This document shows, piece by piece, positions 1 to 8,806 of a stretch of DNA of 64,000 nucleotides. The stretch is from DATEBA01 sp035288045 (lineage in GTDB: Bacteria > Actinomycetota > UBA4738 > HRBIN12): NCBI GenBank assembly GCA_035288045.1, contig DATEBA010000023.1, positions 6,691 to 70,690 on the forward strand. The letters run 5' to 3'. The notes below the pieces were generated by a model. The model was not told the DNA's origin. It searched no databases and saw only the letters and a program-made list of their open reading frames with translations. Each line of letters opens with the position of its first letter. The first letter of the stretch is position 1. Position numbers and translations under genes: made by a program.

Positions 1-587
1 AGCATCGCCTCCACGGTGTCGTCGACGCCGTCGACGCTGATCATGAACGTCGCGGGCCGGAACTTCCGCAGGGTCCTCACCACCGACACGATGTAGGTTC
101 CCGTGGGGCCGAGGCGCAAACGCATCGCGTTCGCGGTCTCGGTGACCTCGGAGTCGAAGCCGGCTCCGGCGATGTTGACGAAGTGCCTGTCCACGTCGTC
201 CGTGGAGACCCGAACGATGTCTATAGGCTCGACGTGCGGGTCGGCGAGCATCTCGATCGCCGCGTCGAGATCGCCGGTCGCGACCGTCTTGGCGAAGTCG
301 TCCCCCGTCCCGCCGGGAAGGACCGCGAGGGCGGTGTCCGTCCCGACCAGCCCGTTCGCCACGACGCCCGCCGTGCCGTCCCCGCCGAGCGCCGCCACGA
401 TGCGAGCGCCCTCCTCCGCTGCACGGCGGGCGAGCGGCTCCATCCGGTCGGGGCCGTCCGAGACGGCGATCTCGTGCGGGACGCCGAGGGTGGTGAGGGC
501 CTCGGCGACCCTAGGTATCAGCTTCGCGCCCCTCCCCCGCCCCGAGGCGGGGTTCGCGATGACCACGATGGCCTCCCGGGGGCTCAT
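1..587 (-). CDS. Diacylglycerol/lipid kinase family protein (3' end off window)
   Basis: The ATG is at 587 and reading leftward the frame stays open to the window edge, so about 195 residues of the N-terminal catalytic domain are visible. The start reads MSPREAIVVIANPASG, the usual opening of the DAGK_cat (DagK/YegS/BmrU) fold, followed by the nucleotide-binding GGDGT loop (residues around 70) and a PGGTGDDFA motif, a variant of the common PLGTGNDFA. Members phosphorylate diacylglycerol, sphingoid or related lipids with ATP; the substrate cannot be told here. The family is normally about 300 residues, so roughly a third is missing to the left. It lies 22 nt beyond the stop of the membrane protein gene upstream and probably shares its transcript. 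Confidence 0.85.
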   Translation of the reverse strand, partial: MSPREAIVVIANPASGRGRGAKLIPRVAEALTTLGVPHEIAVSDGPDRMEPLARRAAEEGARIVAALGGDGTAGVVANGLVGTDTALAVLPGGTGDDFAKTVATGDLDAAIEMLADPHVEPIDIVRVSTDDVDRHFVNIAGAGFDSEVTETANAMRLRLGPTGTYIVSVVRTLRKFRPATFMISVDGVDDTVEAM

Positions 588-609
588 CGGACCCCGGCGC
601 CTCCGCTCA

Positions 610-1347
610 TCAGGGCCCGGGGAACGTGGGTGGCTGGGCGAAGGGGGCCGTGGCCAGACCGGCCTTCTGGAGCGCGCGCGTGTAATCGGCGTAGCCGTCC
701 TGGAACACGCGTTGGGCGATCTCCAGGACCGCCCCCGCGTGCTCGAGCAGCAGATCTCTTTCCGCCCCCTCGGCCTCGGCCGCCTGTCGGAGGAGCTCGC
801 CCGCGCGCCCGTAGAGATCGAGTCCTTCGACCAGGGCGTCCTGGGAGTCGAACACGGAGTCTACGAGTTCGAACTCGAACCCCTTGCCGCCGACGAGCGA
901 GGAGACGTCGACATCGGCGATCGCCTTCGAGGCGTCGGACGCCGTCTTCGCGACGTCGACTCCCGTCTCGGTGGCCTCCCTCGGATCACCCTTGCCCTTC
1001 TCCAGGTCGTCAAGCGTGGTCCCGAGGTTCACGAACGCGGCGAAGGCACCGGGCGAGAGCACCTGGCCCACCGGCGCCAGGGCCGATTCGATCGTGCTCT
1101 GGTACTGGCCCACGGCCTGACGGGCGCGGGCGGCGACCTTCTGCCGCTCCTCCCTGGCGCGTTCCTCGTCCAGGCCGTTCCTGGCCCAAAGGATGACGGC
1201 GGCGGTGAGCAGGCCGACGACGAAGGCGAGCGTCACCTGCACCCGCTTGCGGAGGAAGAACGGCGGCCTGACCTCGACCGGCACTGCGCGGGGCGCTCGC
1301 GCCACCTGCTTGCTCTTCTTCGGACGGCTCTTGCTCTTGATCGCCAT
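610..1347 (-). CDS. Single-pass membrane-anchored hypothetical protein
   Basis: A 245-residue protein with a strongly basic N-terminus (MAIKSKSRPKKSK), one hydrophobic segment at about residues 34-52 and a long, mostly helical, charged remainder predicted outside the membrane. I recognise no catalytic motif. The topology (basic cytoplasmic tail, one membrane span, soluble C-terminal part) is that of a type II membrane protein. It starts 4 nt after the tatC stop, so it is probably the next gene of the tat operon. Its function is unknown and being beside tatC does not by itself make it a Tat component. Confidence 0.6.
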   Translation of the reverse strand: MAIKSKSRPKKSKQVARAPRAVPVEVRPPFFLRKRVQVTLAFVVGLLTAAVILWARNGLDEERAREERQKVAARARQAVGQYQSTIESALAPVGQVLSPGAFAAFVNLGTTLDDLEKGKGDPREATETGVDVAKTASDASKAIADVDVSSLVGGKGFEFELVDSVFDSQDALVEGLDLYGRAGELLRQAAEAEGAERDLLLEHAGAVLEIAQRVFQDGYADYTRALQKAGLATAPFAQPPTFPGP

Positions 1348-1351
1348 TGCC

Positions 1352-2122
1352 CTACTTCTTCATGAGACGGGTCACAAGGATAGCGCCCTCGTAGAGCATC
1401 ACCATCGGACCCATCATCGCGAGCATCGTGTACGGGTCCTGGCTCGGTGTGATCACGGCTGCCACGATCGCGATGATCACGACGACGTAGCGGCGCCAGG
1501 ACCGCATCTGCCGGCTCGAGACTAGCCCGATCCCAGATAGGAAGATGAGAAGCAAGGGGAACTCGAACGACACCCCGAACGCGAGGATCATGATCATGAT
1601 GAAGCCGATGAACTCCTTCGCGCCGAGCACCGCTTGGATGTGCTGGCCGCCGAACCCGAGCAGGAACTCGAGTCCCCGCGGGAGCGTCACGTAGGCGATC
1701 ACGGCACCGAGGGCGAACAGGATCACCGAGGACGCGACGAACGGGATCGCAAGCTTACGCTCGCGCGACGTGAGCCCGGGCACGATGAACGCCCACAACT
1801 GGTACAGCACTATCGGGAGCGCGATGAAGAGCCCGATGAACGCGACGACCTTGAGCTTGATCACGAAAGCGTCGATCGCCCCGAGGAAGATGAAGTCGCA
1901 CCCGGCCGGCGGGCGCTGCGATACCGGCATCGAGTTCACCACGTCGCAGTAGGGCTCGCGGAGCAGCCGGATCACAGGGTCGTACAGGAACCACCCGCCG
2001 ACGGCACCGACGGCGACTGAACCCATCGAGATGATCAGACGCGAACGAAGCTCCTCGAGGTGCTCGATCAGCGTCATCGACGCCTCGCGGCGCCTGCGTC
2101 GCAGCTTCGGGATCAGCGCCAC
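1352..2122 (-). CDS. tatC: Sec-independent protein translocase TatC
   Basis: TatC is the multispanning receptor of the twin-arginine pathway, which exports folded proteins across the cytoplasmic membrane. The 256 residues show the family N-terminal signature MTLIEHLEELRSRL (residues 16-29), about six hydrophobic segments, and the periplasmic loop after the first helix. The GTG at 2122 gives an arginine-rich N-terminus; an ATG at 2077 would start exactly at MTLIEHLEE and is equally possible. A 5-nt stretch of basic residues precedes it either way. It follows tatA by 18 nt on the same strand, and the pair sits beside pafBC as in mycobacteria. A separate tatB is not seen. Confidence 0.95.
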   Translation of the reverse strand: MALIPKLRRRRREASMTLIEHLEELRSRLIISMGSVAVGAVGGWFLYDPVIRLLREPYCDVVNSMPVSQRPPAGCDFIFLGAIDAFVIKLKVVAFIGLFIALPIVLYQLWAFIVPGLTSRERKLAIPFVASSVILFALGAVIAYVTLPRGLEFLLGFGGQHIQAVLGAKEFIGFIMIMILAFGVSFEFPLLLIFLSGIGLVSSRQMRSWRRYVVVIIAIVAAVITPSQDPYTMLAMMGPMVMLYEGAILVTRLMKK

Positions 2123-2140
2123 GATGGGATCCCGTTGGCC

Positions 2141-2464
2141 CTACTCCGACGGGCTCGGGTCGGCGGCCGCGGGCTCCTCGCCGGCGGACTCGCCCTTGGC
2201 GGCGGGCTCGTCCACGGTAGCTGTCTCGTCCTCACCGGCGGGCTGCGTCTTGGCCGCGGGGCGAACCGGGGCCCGCCGGGGGCTGGCCTTCGGCTCCTCG
2301 TTCAGCTCGAGGGTGAGCGTCTCGCGCACCTCGTCCTGCGCCCTGCGGAGCTCCCGGAGACCCCTGCCGATCGACCGGCCCACCTCGGGCAGCCGCCTGG
2401 GGCCCACGACGACGAGCGCCACGAGCAAGATGAGCAGGAGCTCCATCGGGCCGATGTTGAACAT
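2141..2464 (-). CDS. tatA: Twin-arginine translocase subunit TatA/TatB
   Basis: A 107-residue pore-forming partner of TatC. It begins MFNIGPMELLLILLVALVVV, a short N-terminal membrane helix, followed by the GPRRLPEVGRSIGRGL hinge and amphipathic helix typical of TatA/TatB, then a long Pro/Glu/Ala-rich acidic tail (about residues 55-107) that is longer than in most TatA proteins. The frame is open upstream to 2578, but family length and the position of the membrane helix support the ATG at 2464. The sequence does not separate TatA from TatB with certainty; in an actinomycetote with one copy next to tatC it may serve as TatA. Confidence 0.9.
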   Translation of the reverse strand: MFNIGPMELLLILLVALVVVGPRRLPEVGRSIGRGLRELRRAQDEVRETLTLELNEEPKASPRRAPVRPAAKTQPAGEDETATVDEPAAKGESAGEEPAAADPSPSE

Positions 2465-2495
2465 GGTCGTTGCAGGCGCAGTGCCCGACCCGATT

Positions 2496-2729
2496 CTACC
2501 CCGCGCCCCGCGGTTGCCCCTGCTCACGGATCTGGAGACCGGCCGCCCGCTCACCGGCCCGCGCCGACTCGGCCGCAAGCTCCTCTGCCAGGGGCTGGAC
2601 CTCGTCCCGGAAGCGCCCGAGAGCGCGCGCGAGCAGCAGCACGTGCCGCGCGAGACCGATCAGCACGGCCACCAGAGCGGCGAAGGTCACCAGACCGACG
2701 GTTAGCCAGACGATGCCTGGGGCAGACAC
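2496..2729 (-). CDS. Small single-pass membrane protein
   Basis: A 77-residue protein starting at a GTG (2729). An N-terminal hydrophobic helix (about residues 6-26) is followed by a charged helix that looks amphipathic, and then a Gly/Arg/Gln-rich end. The layout resembles short DUF948-like membrane proteins, but the similarity is only at the level of architecture. It lies 31 nt upstream of tatA and 23 nt downstream of the zinc-ribbon gene, all on one strand, so co-transcription with the tat genes is likely. Function unknown. Confidence 0.5.
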   Translation of the reverse strand: MSAPGIVWLTVGLVTFAALVAVLIGLARHVLLLARALGRFRDEVQPLAEELAAESARAGERAAGLQIREQGQPRGAG

Positions 2730-2752
2730 GCTTCAGATCGTAAGCGGAGGCG

Positions 2753-3106
2753 CTACTGCTTCGCCAGGAAATCTCGGATGAACCGGTCGTCCTGGAGCTG
2801 GAAGTGGAACTCGATCAGGTCATCGATCGTCAGGACCGGCCCGTCTCGCAGGTCGCCCCGGGGGTCCTCCGCGGCCTGGTCGAAAAGGCCTGCGGCGTCC
2901 CCGTCGACGCTAGACACGTCGACCCCGGCCGAGACCAGCAGCGCCACGATCTTGCGGTCGGCCCGCTTCTCCACGCTGTCCATGCAGGTCGGGCAGGTGA
3001 ACCGGTACATACCCTCCCGACCGTCCTGGAGCACCGAGAGCAGGATGGCCTCCGGGCCCATGTCCACTTCCCCGCAGCGGGGGCACGTCGTGCGGATGGT
3101 AGTCAT
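2753..3106 (-). CDS. Zinc-ribbon hypothetical protein upstream of tatA
   Basis: A 117-residue soluble protein. Two CxxC pairs (CPRC at residues 8-11 and CPTC at 38-41) form a likely zinc ribbon in the first third; the rest is acidic and ends with helix-forming sequence (TIDDLIEFHFQLQ near residues 93-105). The open frame extends to 3373, but the ATG at 3106 starts directly before the first CxxC, and the upstream extension is low-complexity Arg/Gly. I do not recognise a named family. The gene sits between pafC and tatA, on the same strand as both, which would fit a small nucleic-acid or protein-binding accessory factor, but nothing more specific is supported. Confidence 0.65.
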   Translation of the reverse strand: MTTIRTTCPRCGEVDMGPEAILLSVLQDGREGMYRFTCPTCMDSVEKRADRKIVALLVSAGVDVSSVDGDAAGLFDQAAEDPRGDLRDGPVLTIDDLIEFHFQLQDDRFIRDFLAKQ

Positions 3107-3156
3107 CTCACCCCGTTTATCGGCGGGGTGCGAGACCACCTTTACCCCCGTTCGCC

Positions 3157-4173
3157 CTACCCCGGAGGAGCCCCCCGGTACCGCTCCAGAGCCCGACCGG
3201 CGAGCTCCGAGACCCTGTCCCGGAGTTCGGGGGGCGCGAGGACCTCGGCGCTCGTGCCGAGCGACAACAGTAGCCTGGCCACCCACTCGAGACGCTTCGT
3301 TGGCAGGGCCACCTCCAGCGACCCGTCCGGGCGCTCGCTCTCCTCCGTAACCTCGTAGTACTCGGACACCCACCGGGCCTCTGGAGCGAGCCGCAGGCGG
3401 ACCTCGACGTCGTCGTGCGAGGCCGTGTAGAGTGGCCGGCCGGCGCCAGCCAGGCCGCGGCGCTCGAACCGCTCCCCCGTCGCCCGCACCGCCTTGATCC
3501 GGTCCAACCTGAACAGGCGCTCGTCGTCGACGGACATGTCCCAGGCCGCCACGTACCAGTTCCCCATGCTCGAGAAGACCTCCTCCGCCGCGATCCGCCG
3601 GGTTGTCGTCTGTCCCGAGGAGGCCGCGAAGTAGTCGATCTCGAGGCGTTCGCCGGCCGCCGCGGCCGCCCGCACGCGGTCCAGGACCTCGGCGCCCCGG
3701 CCGGATATCGTCTCGATGCGCCCCGCCACGTCCTCGAGCGACTCCGGTCCGAGCCCTTCCCGGAGCTTGTCGAGTGCCGAGGAGAGGGCGCGTGACTCGC
3801 GCAGGCCGGGCGTCGCGGCCAGCGAGGTGCCCCGGAGATAGAGGGCGATGGCCTCGTTCCGGGTGAGGCGGAGCGGCCTGGCGAAGTAGTCGGCCATCGT
3901 TATGGTGATCCGACCGTCTTCGAGATCGACTTCGATCAGGTCGCCGGGGCCGTAAGGGGGCAGCCCCGAGACGAAGAGGAGCTGGAGGTCCTCGACGAGC
4001 TCTTCCTCGGAGACGTCGAAGAGCCTCGAAGCCTCCGAGATCTTGGTCCCGGGGTGACGGACGAGGTAGGGCACCATTACCAGGAGGCGCCGGAGACGTT
4101 CCGCGGCCTTGGCCGGCCTGCGGCGCTCAGTGGCCGCCAACGAGTTCCTCCAGACGCCGGGTCGCCTCCTCAC
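3157..4173 (-). CDS. pafC: WYL-domain transcriptional regulator PafC
   Basis: A 338-residue regulator with an N-terminal winged-helix-like part (about 20-90) and a WYL sensor domain centred on WYVAAWD (about residue 206), followed by a WCX-type C-terminal region. In mycobacteria PafB and PafC form one heterodimeric activator of the LexA/RecA-independent DNA damage response. Its start overlaps the pafB stop: the ATG at 4173 gives a 47-nt overlap; a TTG at 4140 in the same frame would shorten this to 14 nt and begins closer to the conserved part, so the true start is open. The order pafA...pafB-pafC-tat is the classical proteasome neighbourhood. Confidence 0.88.
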   Translation of the reverse strand: MRRRPGVWRNSLAATERRRPAKAAERLRRLLVMVPYLVRHPGTKISEASRLFDVSEEELVEDLQLLFVSGLPPYGPGDLIEVDLEDGRITITMADYFARPLRLTRNEAIALYLRGTSLAATPGLRESRALSSALDKLREGLGPESLEDVAGRIETISGRGAEVLDRVRAAAAAGERLEIDYFAASSGQTTTRRIAAEEVFSSMGNWYVAAWDMSVDDERLFRLDRIKAVRATGERFERRGLAGAGRPLYTASHDDVEVRLRLAPEARWVSEYYEVTEESERPDGSLEVALPTKRLEWVARLLLSLGTSAEVLAPPELRDRVSELAGRALERYRGAPPG

Positions 4174-5077
4174 GAAGCTGCTGGGGACCGAGGACCTCCG
4201 CGTCGGGCCCGAATCGCAGCACCCACCCGACGAGCCCGTCCGCCTCCGCGTACGGCACGGTCGCCTCCATCCAGCCGTCGGGACGCGACGGCTTCACCTC
4301 GACCCCCGGCACCCCCGCCAGAGCCCACCATGCCGCGTTCGGCGAGAACGCGATGTGGGCGCGCTCCGCGGGCTCGCCCGGCCCCCAGGGGCCTGTCTGG
4401 ATGTGGTCTGAAGCCCGGAAGCCCTTGGGCGGCTCGCTACCATTGCGGACCTCCTCCACTTCAGAGGCGAGACGCGAGAGACGGAACGAGCGCACCTCGG
4501 TCCTGTCGTGGTCGAGGCCCACCACGTACCAGTGGCCGGCCCGCCACACCAGGCCCCAGGGGTCGATGTCTCTGTCGGAGATCGCGCCTCGCGAAGTCCG
4601 GTACCGGAAGCGGATCCGCCGCCGCCGTAGCAGGGCCTCGGCCACGGCGGTCAGGCGCCCACCGGCTGCGTCTGGCGCGGCCACCGGCGCGATCGATCGG
4701 CCGACGAGCACGCCGCCCTGGGCCCCGTAGAGGAGCTTTCGGACGCCCTGCTCGGCGGTGGTGTCCTCTCCGGGGGACAGCGCCGCCACGAACAGAGCAG
4801 AGAGCTCCTCGCCGGTGAAGGCGATCTCCGGGACGTAGTACCTGTCCTTCGGGATGATGTATCCCGACTCCACTTCCCAGGGGTCGGTCGAGACCACCTC
4901 GACCGGGATACCGTTGTCGCGGAGGAGGTCCTTGTCCCGCTCGAACATCCGTTTCGCCGAGGCAGGGTCCTCGTGCCCGTACGCGGGGAGCTTCTCGCGG
5001 ATCTGGTCGAAGGTTAGGGGCCGGCGCGTCTCGAGTAGGAGAGCCACGAGGTTGATGAGGCGCTCGAGCGGCTGCAT
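4127..5077 (-). CDS. pafB: WYL-domain transcriptional regulator PafB
   Basis: A 316-residue protein that opens with a helix-turn-helix (MQPLERLINLVALLLETRRP, then a QIREKL segment) and carries a WYL domain with the HWYVVGLD motif at about residue 190. PafB pairs with PafC to activate DNA repair genes after damage, probably by sensing a ligand through the WYL domains. The gene starts only 39 nt from the divergent DUF3866 gene, so both promoters must be very compact or leaderless. Co-occurrence with uvrA, uvrB and uvrC in this window gives plausible targets, but no PafBC operator was identified by eye. Confidence 0.9.
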   Translation of the reverse strand: MQPLERLINLVALLLETRRPLTFDQIREKLPAYGHEDPASAKRMFERDKDLLRDNGIPVEVVSTDPWEVESGYIIPKDRYYVPEIAFTGEELSALFVAALSPGEDTTAEQGVRKLLYGAQGGVLVGRSIAPVAAPDAAGGRLTAVAEALLRRRRIRFRYRTSRGAISDRDIDPWGLVWRAGHWYVVGLDHDRTEVRSFRLSRLASEVEEVRNGSEPPKGFRASDHIQTGPWGPGEPAERAHIAFSPNAAWWALAGVPGVEVKPSRPDGWMEATVPYAEADGLVGWVLRFGPDAEVLGPQQLREEATRRLEELVGGH

Positions 5078-5116
5078 CGTGCGGCATCATACTCGGGTGC
5101 CCTGTGAGGGGATCCG

Positions 5117-6208
5117 ATGATCAGACTGCGGCAAGGCAGGGTCGTCGCCATCACCGCCGCGCGGCCCGGCGTCGTAGAGGTCAACGTCGAGGTGGACGGC
5201 GAGCGGGCCGCCGCGCTCGTCTACCCAGACCTCGTCGGCCCCGTCGCCGAGGGCGACGCGGTCGTCCTCAACACGACGGCCGTCGCTCTGGGCCTCGGTA
5301 CGGGCGGGACCCATCTCGTGGTCGCGGTCGAGGGCGCCGAGGGCACAGACATCGCGCATGGGGGCCGCGTGATGAAGGCGCGCTACACCCCGCTCCAAGC
5401 GGTGGTGCGATCCGTCGAGGAGACCCACCGAGACGTGTTGGAGACCTCCTCGGGGCTGGAGGGGACGCCGGTCGTCACCGCTCCTCTTCACTCGATGGTC
5501 GCGATGGTCGCCGCCGGTGCCAAGGCGGCCGGCGCCAAGCGGGTCGCCTACGCGATGACCGACGGGTCGGCGCTGCCGGGAGCCTTCTCCCGTCTCGTTC
5601 CCCGGCTTCGCGGCGCGGGGCTCCTGGACGGCTGGGTCACATGCGGGCAAGCCTTCGGCGGAGAGCTCGAGGCCGTGACCCTCTGGAGCGGCCTGCTGGC
5701 GGCCAAGGAGGTTCTCGCAGCGGATGTCGTGGTCGTGGCCGACGGTCCGGGGAACCTCGGGACGGACACGAAATGGGGCGTATCGGCGCTCGCCGGTGGC
5801 CATGCCCTGAACGCGACCGAGACCCTAGGCGGGCGGCCGGTTGCCGCTCTCCGGGTGAGCTTCGCCGATCGCCGCGAGCGCCACTGGGGCTTGTCCCACC
5901 ACTCCCTCACGATCCTCAAGGAGGTGGCGACGTGCCACGCGAACATTGCCGTTCCTCTGCTCGAGCGTGAGCAGCGGGAGGCGCTCTGGGACTCCCTCAG
6001 GGCGGCCAAGCTGGAGGACCGGCACCAGCTCGTGGAGGTGGTCGGCGCGCCGGCGCTCCAGGAGCTGGAGAGCCGCGGCGTCGAGATCGAGTCGATGGGC
6101 CGCCGGCCCGCCGACGACCCGGCGTTCTTCCTGGCGGCCGGTGCCGCGGGGGTGCTCGCCGGTCGGATGGCGGTCGGCTCGCGCGCGTACCGTGCGCCGG
6201 GTGCCTAG
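5117..6208 (+). CDS. DUF3866 family protein
   Basis: A 363-residue protein matching the actinobacterial DUF3866 family by overall pattern: an N-terminal beta-rich segment (about 1-75) including a VVLNTTAVALGLGTGG stretch, then a larger alpha/beta region with several glycine-rich turns and a conserved HHSLTILKE segment at about residue 257. The biochemical role of the family is unknown. The ATG at 5117 has GAGG 9 nt upstream. It is the first of three plus-strand genes embedded in an otherwise minus-strand locus, divergent from pafB with only 39 nt between the starts. Confidence 0.8.
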   Translation: MIRLRQGRVVAITAARPGVVEVNVEVDGERAAALVYPDLVGPVAEGDAVVLNTTAVALGLGTGGTHLVVAVEGAEGTDIAHGGRVMKARYTPLQAVVRSVEETHRDVLETSSGLEGTPVVTAPLHSMVAMVAAGAKAAGAKRVAYAMTDGSALPGAFSRLVPRLRGAGLLDGWVTCGQAFGGELEAVTLWSGLLAAKEVLAADVVVVADGPGNLGTDTKWGVSALAGGHALNATETLGGRPVAALRVSFADRRERHWGLSHHSLTILKEVATCHANIAVPLLEREQREALWDSLRAAKLEDRHQLVEVVGAPALQELESRGVEIESMGRRPADDPAFFLAAGAAGVLAGRMAVGSRAYRAPGA

Positions 6209-6230
6209 AGGCGTCTGAGAGGATGTGGAG

Positions 6231-6584
6231 GTGAGCCAGCCCGAGTTCGGCGACCCGACCAGGCGTACCTACCTTGCCGCAGAGCGCACGTTCCTGGCGT
6301 GGCTCCGCTCCGGGATGGCAGCCCTTGCGGTGGCCCTGGCCGTCGGCCGCCTGCTCCCGAGCCTGACGGAGGGCTCCCCCACCCCCTTCCTCTTCCTGGG
6401 CATCGGCTTCGGCGTCCTGGGAGTCGCCATGGTGGTCTTCGGCTCGCTCCGGCAGCGGGAGGTCCAGCTCTCGGTAAAGAGCGGGAGCTTCCGGTTCCTC
6501 TCGCCGGGAGCTGTCCTCGGCTTCACGCTGCTCGGCACCATCCTGGGCGTCGCGACGGTGGTCCTCGTCGCGCTGGAACTCTGA
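6231..6584 (+). CDS. DUF202 (YidH-like) membrane protein
   Basis: About 117 residues with the DUF202 signature near the N-terminus (YLAAERTFLAWLRSGMA) and three membrane helices at roughly 25-42, 53-72 and 90-112. DUF202 proteins are small inner-membrane proteins of unknown function. The GTG at 6231 has AGAGGA about 8 nt upstream, a better spacing than the in-frame GTG at 6225, which would sit almost on the ribosome site. It lies 22 nt after the DUF3866 gene and 1 nt before the hydrolase gene, so the three form an operon. Confidence 0.8.
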   Translation: MSQPEFGDPTRRTYLAAERTFLAWLRSGMAALAVALAVGRLLPSLTEGSPTPFLFLGIGFGVLGVAMVVFGSLRQREVQLSVKSGSFRFLSPGAVLGFTLLGTILGVATVVLVALEL

Positions 6585-6585
6585 C

Positions 6586-7404
6586 GTGGCAACCTTCGAG
6601 GGCTCCGAGGCGACGCTGCACTACGAGCAGTTCGGCGAGGGACCCGACATCGTGTGGGTCTCCGGTGGCGGCGGCCTGGGGAGCGATTGGCACCGCTACC
6701 AGATCCCGCATTTCGAACGGAGCTTTCGGAACACGACCTTCGACAACCGAGGGATCGGGAAGACGACGTGCGACGCACCGCTTCCCTGGCCCGTCGAGGC
6801 GTTCGCGCGCGACACGGCGGAGCTGATCGAGGCGGTCTGCGACCCGCCGGTCGCGCTCGTCGGCCTCTCGATGGGGGCCCTGATCGCCCAGGAGGTCTGT
6901 CTGGACTTCCCCGACCTCGTCCGCTGCGCCGTCGTGACGGGCACGGGCGCGAACAGCGTCGGCTGGGGGTGGGACTACCAGCTGGCCGAGATCGACTTCA
7001 GGAAGGCGGGCGCCCGCCTCGATGGCATGATGGGCGTGACGCATTACGCAGCGATGCTGTATCCCGCGCGCGTGCTCGGCAACCCGGAGCTGTGGCCGAG
7101 GATCCGGGCGGAGCTCTTGGAGTGGATGGAGTCAGGCGAGAACGAGTCTTCGCTCATCCCCCAGTGGGACATGTGCCTGCGGTTCGACCAGACCGAGCGC
7201 CTGCCGCAGTGCCGGGTCCCGATGCACGTGATCGCCGGGGCCGAGGACGTGCAGGCGCCGCCACAGGACGCCAAGCTGGTGGCCGACCTGGTGCCCGGCG
7301 CCGAGTACCACCTCTTCGAGGGCATGGGGCACTGCTCGCTCTACGGTCACACGCACGATGTTCTGAACCCGTTCATCGAAGAGCTGATCCGCCGCTACCT
7401 TTGA
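6586..7404 (+). CDS. Alpha/beta-fold hydrolase
   Basis: A 272-residue protein with the full alpha/beta hydrolase plan: HY-EQFGEGPDIVWVSGGGG with the oxyanion region near residue 25, nucleophile elbow GLSMG (serine at about 104), an acid in the AGAED segment (about 220), and the catalytic histidine in GMGH (about 248). Such enzymes hydrolyse esters, lactones or similar bonds; substrate unknown. It starts with GTG one base after the previous stop. The gene converges with pafA, ending 21 nt from the pafA stop. Confidence 0.85.
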   Translation: MATFEGSEATLHYEQFGEGPDIVWVSGGGGLGSDWHRYQIPHFERSFRNTTFDNRGIGKTTCDAPLPWPVEAFARDTAELIEAVCDPPVALVGLSMGALIAQEVCLDFPDLVRCAVVTGTGANSVGWGWDYQLAEIDFRKAGARLDGMMGVTHYAAMLYPARVLGNPELWPRIRAELLEWMESGENESSLIPQWDMCLRFDQTERLPQCRVPMHVIAGAEDVQAPPQDAKLVADLVPGAEYHLFEGMGHCSLYGHTHDVLNPFIEELIRRYL

Positions 7405-7425
7405 CGGCGCGAGATATCTGTTCCG

Positions 7426-8784
7426 TCACATGTGGGAGATGAGCTGTTCGACTCGTTCGTCGACCGACCTGAACGGGTCCTTGCAGAGCACGGTGCGCTG
7501 CGCCTGGTCGTTCAGCTTGAGGTGGACCCAGTCGACCGTGTAGTCGCGCCGCTTCTGCTTGGCCATCTTGATGAAGTCCCCCCGGAGCTTCGCGCGCGTG
7601 GTCTGGGGCGGCTCGCGCATCGCGGCCGAGATCTGGGCCTCGGTGCAGACGCGCTCGCTCCTTCCCGCCCTCTCCATCAGGTAGTAGAGGCCGCGACTCC
7701 GGTTGACATCGTGGTACGCGAGATCGAGGAGCGCCACCTTGGGGCTCGAGAGCGGGATCGAGTGCTTCGTCCGATACCGCTCGATCATCGCTTGCTTGGT
7801 CACCCAGTCGACCTTGCCAACCAGCCGCTCCGGCCTCTCCTCTATCAGCGCGTCCAGCGCCTCCCGCCACTCCTCGAGCAGCTGTTTCGAGGTCGGATCG
7901 GTCCCATGATGCTCGAGGAACCGGGAGGTCTTGTCGAAATACTCCTCCTGGACGTCGATCGCTGTGAGCTCGCGTCCGTTCGCGAGCTTCACGCGCTTGC
8001 GGCAGGACACGTCGTGGGAGATCTCGCGGATCGCTCGGATTGGGTTCTCCAGGGTCAGATCGCGCATCACCGTGTTCGCCTCGACCATCCGCAGGACGAG
8101 GTCGGTGATCCCGACCTTCATGAAGGCGGTCCACTCGTTCATGTTCGAGTCACCCACTATGACGTGGAGGCGGCGGAACCGTTCGGCGTCGGCGTGCGGT
8201 TCATCGCGGGTGTTGATGATCGGGCGCGACCGCGTCGTCGCGCTGGAAACACCCTCCCAGATGTGCTCGGCGCGCTGCGCTATGCAGTACTGTGCCCCGC
8301 GCGGCCCATGGAGCACCTTTCCCGCCCCGCAGTAGATCTGCCGAGTCACGAAGAACGGGATGAGGACGTCGGCCATCCGAGCGAACTCGCCCTGGCGAGC
8401 CACGAGGTAGTTCTCGTGGCAGCCGTAGGAGTTCCCGGCCGAGTCGGTGTTGTTCTTGAACAGGTAGACCTGCCCGGAGATGCCCTCCTCGTGCAGGCGA
8501 ACCTCCGCCGCCGAAAGGAGCGCCTCGAGGATCCGCTCCCCCGCCTTGTCGTGAGCTACCAGGTCGGCGATCGTGTCGCACTCCGGCGTCGCGTACTCGG
8601 GGTGAGAGCCGACGTCGAGGTACAGCCGGGCGCCGTTCTCGAGGAAGACGTTCGAGGAGCGGCCCCAGTGCACCACCCGGCGGAACAGGTACCGCGCGAC
8701 CTCATCCGGGGAGAGCCGGCGCTGCCCGCGGAAGGTGCAGGTCACGCCGTACTCGTTCTCGAGACCGAAGATGCGCCGGTCCAC
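7426..8784 (-). CDS. pafA: Pup--protein ligase PafA
   Basis: PafA uses ATP to phosphorylate the C-terminal glutamate of Pup and then links it by an isopeptide bond to lysines on target proteins, marking them for the proteasome. The 452-residue length is standard. The glutamine-synthetase-like N-terminus [12 protein letters not shown] supplies the metal/ATP-binding glutamate, and the region with [18 protein letters not shown] (about 109-126) is the conserved catalytic-cleft segment shared with Dop. The start is a GTG. It lacks the inserted loop present in Dop, which separates the two paralogues. It follows prcA by 22 nt. Confidence 0.97.
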   Translation of the reverse strand: MDRRIFGLENEYGVTCTFRGQRRLSPDEVARYLFRRVVHWGRSSNVFLENGARLYLDVGSHPEYATPECDTIADLVAHDKAGERILEALLSAAEVRLHEEGISGQVYLFKNNTDSAGNSYGCHENYLVARQGEFARMADVLIPFFVTRQIYCGAGKVLHGPRGAQYCIAQRAEHIWEGVSSATTRSRPIINTRDEPHADAERFRRLHVIVGDSNMNEWTAFMKVGITDLVLRMVEANTVMRDLTLENPIRAIREISHDVSCRKRVKLANGRELTAIDVQEEYFDKTSRFLEHHGTDPTSKQLLEEWREALDALIEERPERLVGKVDWVTKQAMIERYRTKHSIPLSSPKVALLDLAYHDVNRSRGLYYLMERAGRSERVCTEAQISAAMREPPQTTRAKLRGDFIKMAKQKRRDYTVDWVHLKLNDQAQRTVLCKDPFRSVDERVEQLISHM

Positions 8785-8806
8785 GCAGGCCAGTCTAGGC
8801 CCGTGG

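Noticed and set aside
2465..2578. Longer tatA start at 2578
   Set aside because: The added 38 residues are Arg/Gly-rich, with no similarity to TatA, and would put the membrane helix far from the N-terminus.
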